A DNA stretch of 64,000 nt from assembly GCF_020179835.1 (NCBI RefSeq), contig NZ_JAIUDA010000005.1, positions 124,001 through 188,000 on the forward strand. Reading direction: 5' to 3'. Under the pieces are notes generated by a model. The model saw nothing but the letters and a program-made list of their open reading frames with translations, searched no databases and was not told where the DNA came from. The translations under genes and the position numbers were made by a program. Origin of the DNA: Pantoea sp. alder81. Lineage in GTDB: Bacteria; Pseudomonadota; Gammaproteobacteria; Enterobacterales; Enterobacteriaceae. Positions 62,753 to 64,000 of this stretch are shown piece by piece (position 1 is the stretch's first letter; every line of letters begins with the position of its first letter).

Positions 62753-64000
62753 ATGGAAAACAAAGCGTTAGTCTGGAAGTGGGTAGAAGAATTTCAAGGG
62801 GTATTTTGTGACCTGAGCGATCGCGTCTGGGGCATGCCGGAGATTTGCTATACCGAGTATCGTTCAGTGGCTGAGCACACCGCGATGCTTAAACAGCAAG
62901 GGTTCCGCGTCACAGAAAACGTGGCCGACATTCCCACTGCGGTAATGGGTGAAGCGGGTGAAGGCGGCCCAATCATTGCTTTCCTCGGCGAATATGATGC
63001 CTTGCCTGGATTAAGTCAGGAAGCTGGCGTGGCGCGTTACTCTCCGTTGCCGGGTAATGGCCATGGTCACGGCTGCGGCCACAACTTGCTGGGATCTGCT
63101 GCCATGCTGGCAGCTACTGCTTTAAAATCATGGCTTGAGGAGAGCGGCACGCCGGGACGAGTTCGCTATTATGGCTGTCCGGCAGAAGAAGGCGGTGCCG
63201 CTAAATCCTTTATGGCGCGTGCCGGTGCATTTGATGGCGTCGATGTTGCCATCACCTGGCATCCAAGCGCGCATCATGAAGTGGCAAAACCGCTCTCCCT
63301 GGCCAATACCCGAATGGATTTCGCTTTCCGTGGCCGTTCATCGCATGCTGCCGCTTCTCCCCATCTCGGGCGCAGTGCGCTCGATGCCGCAGAATTGATG
63401 AACGTTGGCGTACAGTTCCTGCGCGAGCACGTGCCGCAAGATTCCCGTATCCACTACGCCTTCCTTGATGCCGGTGGTGTGGCGCCCAACGTGGTACAGG
63501 CAAAATCAACAGTGCGTTACGCTATCCGCTCGCGCGATGTCCACGCGATGTTCGAACTCAATGAAAGGGTCAAGCGCGTGGCGCAAGGTGCCGCCATCAT
63601 GACCGATACCGAAGTGGATATCAGCATCATGAGTGCTGTGTCCAACCTGCTTGGCAATCGTCCGTTAGAAGAGGCGATGCAACGTAATCTGGAAGCATTG
63701 GGCCCGGTGCCATTCGATCATGCCGACCACGCCTTTGCAGCCGAAATCCAGGCCACGCTAACACCGGAAGAGATCGATAACTGCTATCGCAAAACCGGTG
63801 TGAAACCCACCGCCCCCAAACCCCTTAGCGACTACATCATCCCGCTTGATACCCACGGTGAAGTGATGATCGGCTCCACCGATGTCGGCGATGTCAGTTG
63901 GGTAATCCCGACCGTGCAGGCGCACGTACCTACCATGGCCATCGGAACCCCGGGCCACTCATGGCAACTTACCGCGCAGGGAAAAATGCCAGCAGCACAC
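62753..64000 (+). CDS. M20-family amidohydrolase, AbgB-like (partial, C-terminus off the right edge)
   Basis: The frame opens at ATG 62753 after GGGGACTATC and stays open for 416 codons to the window edge. Visible landmarks: WGMPEICYTEYRSVAEHTAM, FLGEYDALPGLSQEAG, GHGHGCGHNLLGSAAMLAAT (metal Cys/His/His region of the M20D group), YGCPAEEGGAAKSFMARAG (Glu pair) and RSSHAAASPHLGRSALDA (dimerisation domain His). AbgB of E. coli (481 aa) hydrolyses p-aminobenzoyl-glutamate with AbgA; other M20D enzymes act on N-acyl amino acids or indole-acyl conjugates. About 60 residues are missing at the end. The upstream LysR gene is its probable regulator. Confidence 0.88.
   Translation, partial: MENKALVWKWVEEFQGVFCDLSDRVWGMPEICYTEYRSVAEHTAMLKQQGFRVTENVADIPTAVMGEAGEGGPIIAFLGEYDALPGLSQEAGVARYSPLPGNGHGHGCGHNLLGSAAMLAATALKSWLEESGTPGRVRYYGCPAEEGGAAKSFMARAGAFDGVDVAITWHPSAHHEVAKPLSLANTRMDFAFRGRSSHAAASPHLGRSALDAAELMNVGVQFLREHVPQDSRIHYAFLDAGGVAPNVVQAKSTVRYAIRSRDVHAMFELNERVKRVAQGAAIMTDTEVDISIMSAVSNLLGNRPLEEAMQRNLEALGPVPFDHADHAFAAEIQATLTPEEIDNCYRKTGVKPTAPKPLSDYIIPLDTHGEVMIGSTDVGDVSWVIPTVQAHVPTMAIGTPGHSWQLTAQGKMPAAH

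Overview
The window looks like a chromosomal segment of an enterobacterium, most likely of the Erwiniaceae (Pantoea or a close relative). The reasons are a complete arnBCADTEF lipid A operon, close homologues of Escherichia coli DigH, YdbC, GabT/GabP and Mtr, a dat-ddc diaminopropane operon, and a moderately GC-rich, densely packed layout with many LysR, TetR and LacI regulators paired with short metabolic units. The genus is an inference from gene content. No rRNA, tRNA, CRISPR array or intact prophage was seen.

Layout: (1) 1-3.0 kb: a cytosine-deaminase-like amidohydrolase, cut by the left edge, and a Rieske-oxygenase-type reductase, next to a divergent LysR regulator broken by a one-base deletion. 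(2) 3.1-9.3 kb: digH, an orphan YezG-like immunity gene, and GABA catabolism (gabT, gabP and a divergent GabR/MocR regulator). (3) 9.3-12.4 kb: ydbC with a divergent LysR, then a TetR regulator and a RidA-family gene that share an intergenic region with two perfect 17-bp palindromes. (4) 12.4-17.4 kb: dat-ddc (1,3-diaminopropane synthesis), a prepilin peptidase and a LacI regulator. (5) 17.6-26.8 kb: a phytanoyl-CoA-dioxygenase-like enzyme, a small unknown protein and the arn operon, preceded by PmrA-box-like sites. (6) 27-36 kb: an FMN alpha-hydroxy-acid dehydrogenase, an MHS-family transporter and a 1,849-residue type V autotransporter. (7) 36-39.6 kb: a myo-inositol-like unit (sugar porter, IolI-like isomerase, IolG-like dehydrogenase). 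(8) 39.9-46.3 kb: two unknown small or membrane proteins, mtr, decayed siderophore-uptake fragments, a LysR/tautomerase pair, an orphan sugar-binding protein with palindromic operators, and an AT-rich FeeM-like N-acyltransferase gene. (9) 46.5-52.6 kb: a TIM-barrel epimerase divergent from a degenerate M24 peptidase homologue, a CACHE-GGDEF diguanylate cyclase and an MscS channel. (10) 53-58.8 kb: a DUF1471 protein, then a tandem pair of AspT antiporters with aspartate 4-decarboxylase. (11) 59-64 kb: an orphan HigA antitoxin, an ISNCY-type transposase remnant, a DUF4174 protein, a flavin reductase, and a LysR regulator with an AbgB-like M20 hydrolase cut by the right edge.

Functionally the window is a series of environment-facing modules: GABA use, polyamine synthesis, polymyxin and acid resistance (arn, aspT-asdA), inositol-like sugar use, and adhesion or secretion. 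The least explained parts are the FeeM-like orphan gene, the tandem AspT arrangement, the orphan binding protein with two matching operators, and the epimerase/pseudo-M24 pair. All calls come from reading the sequence; no database search or computation was run.
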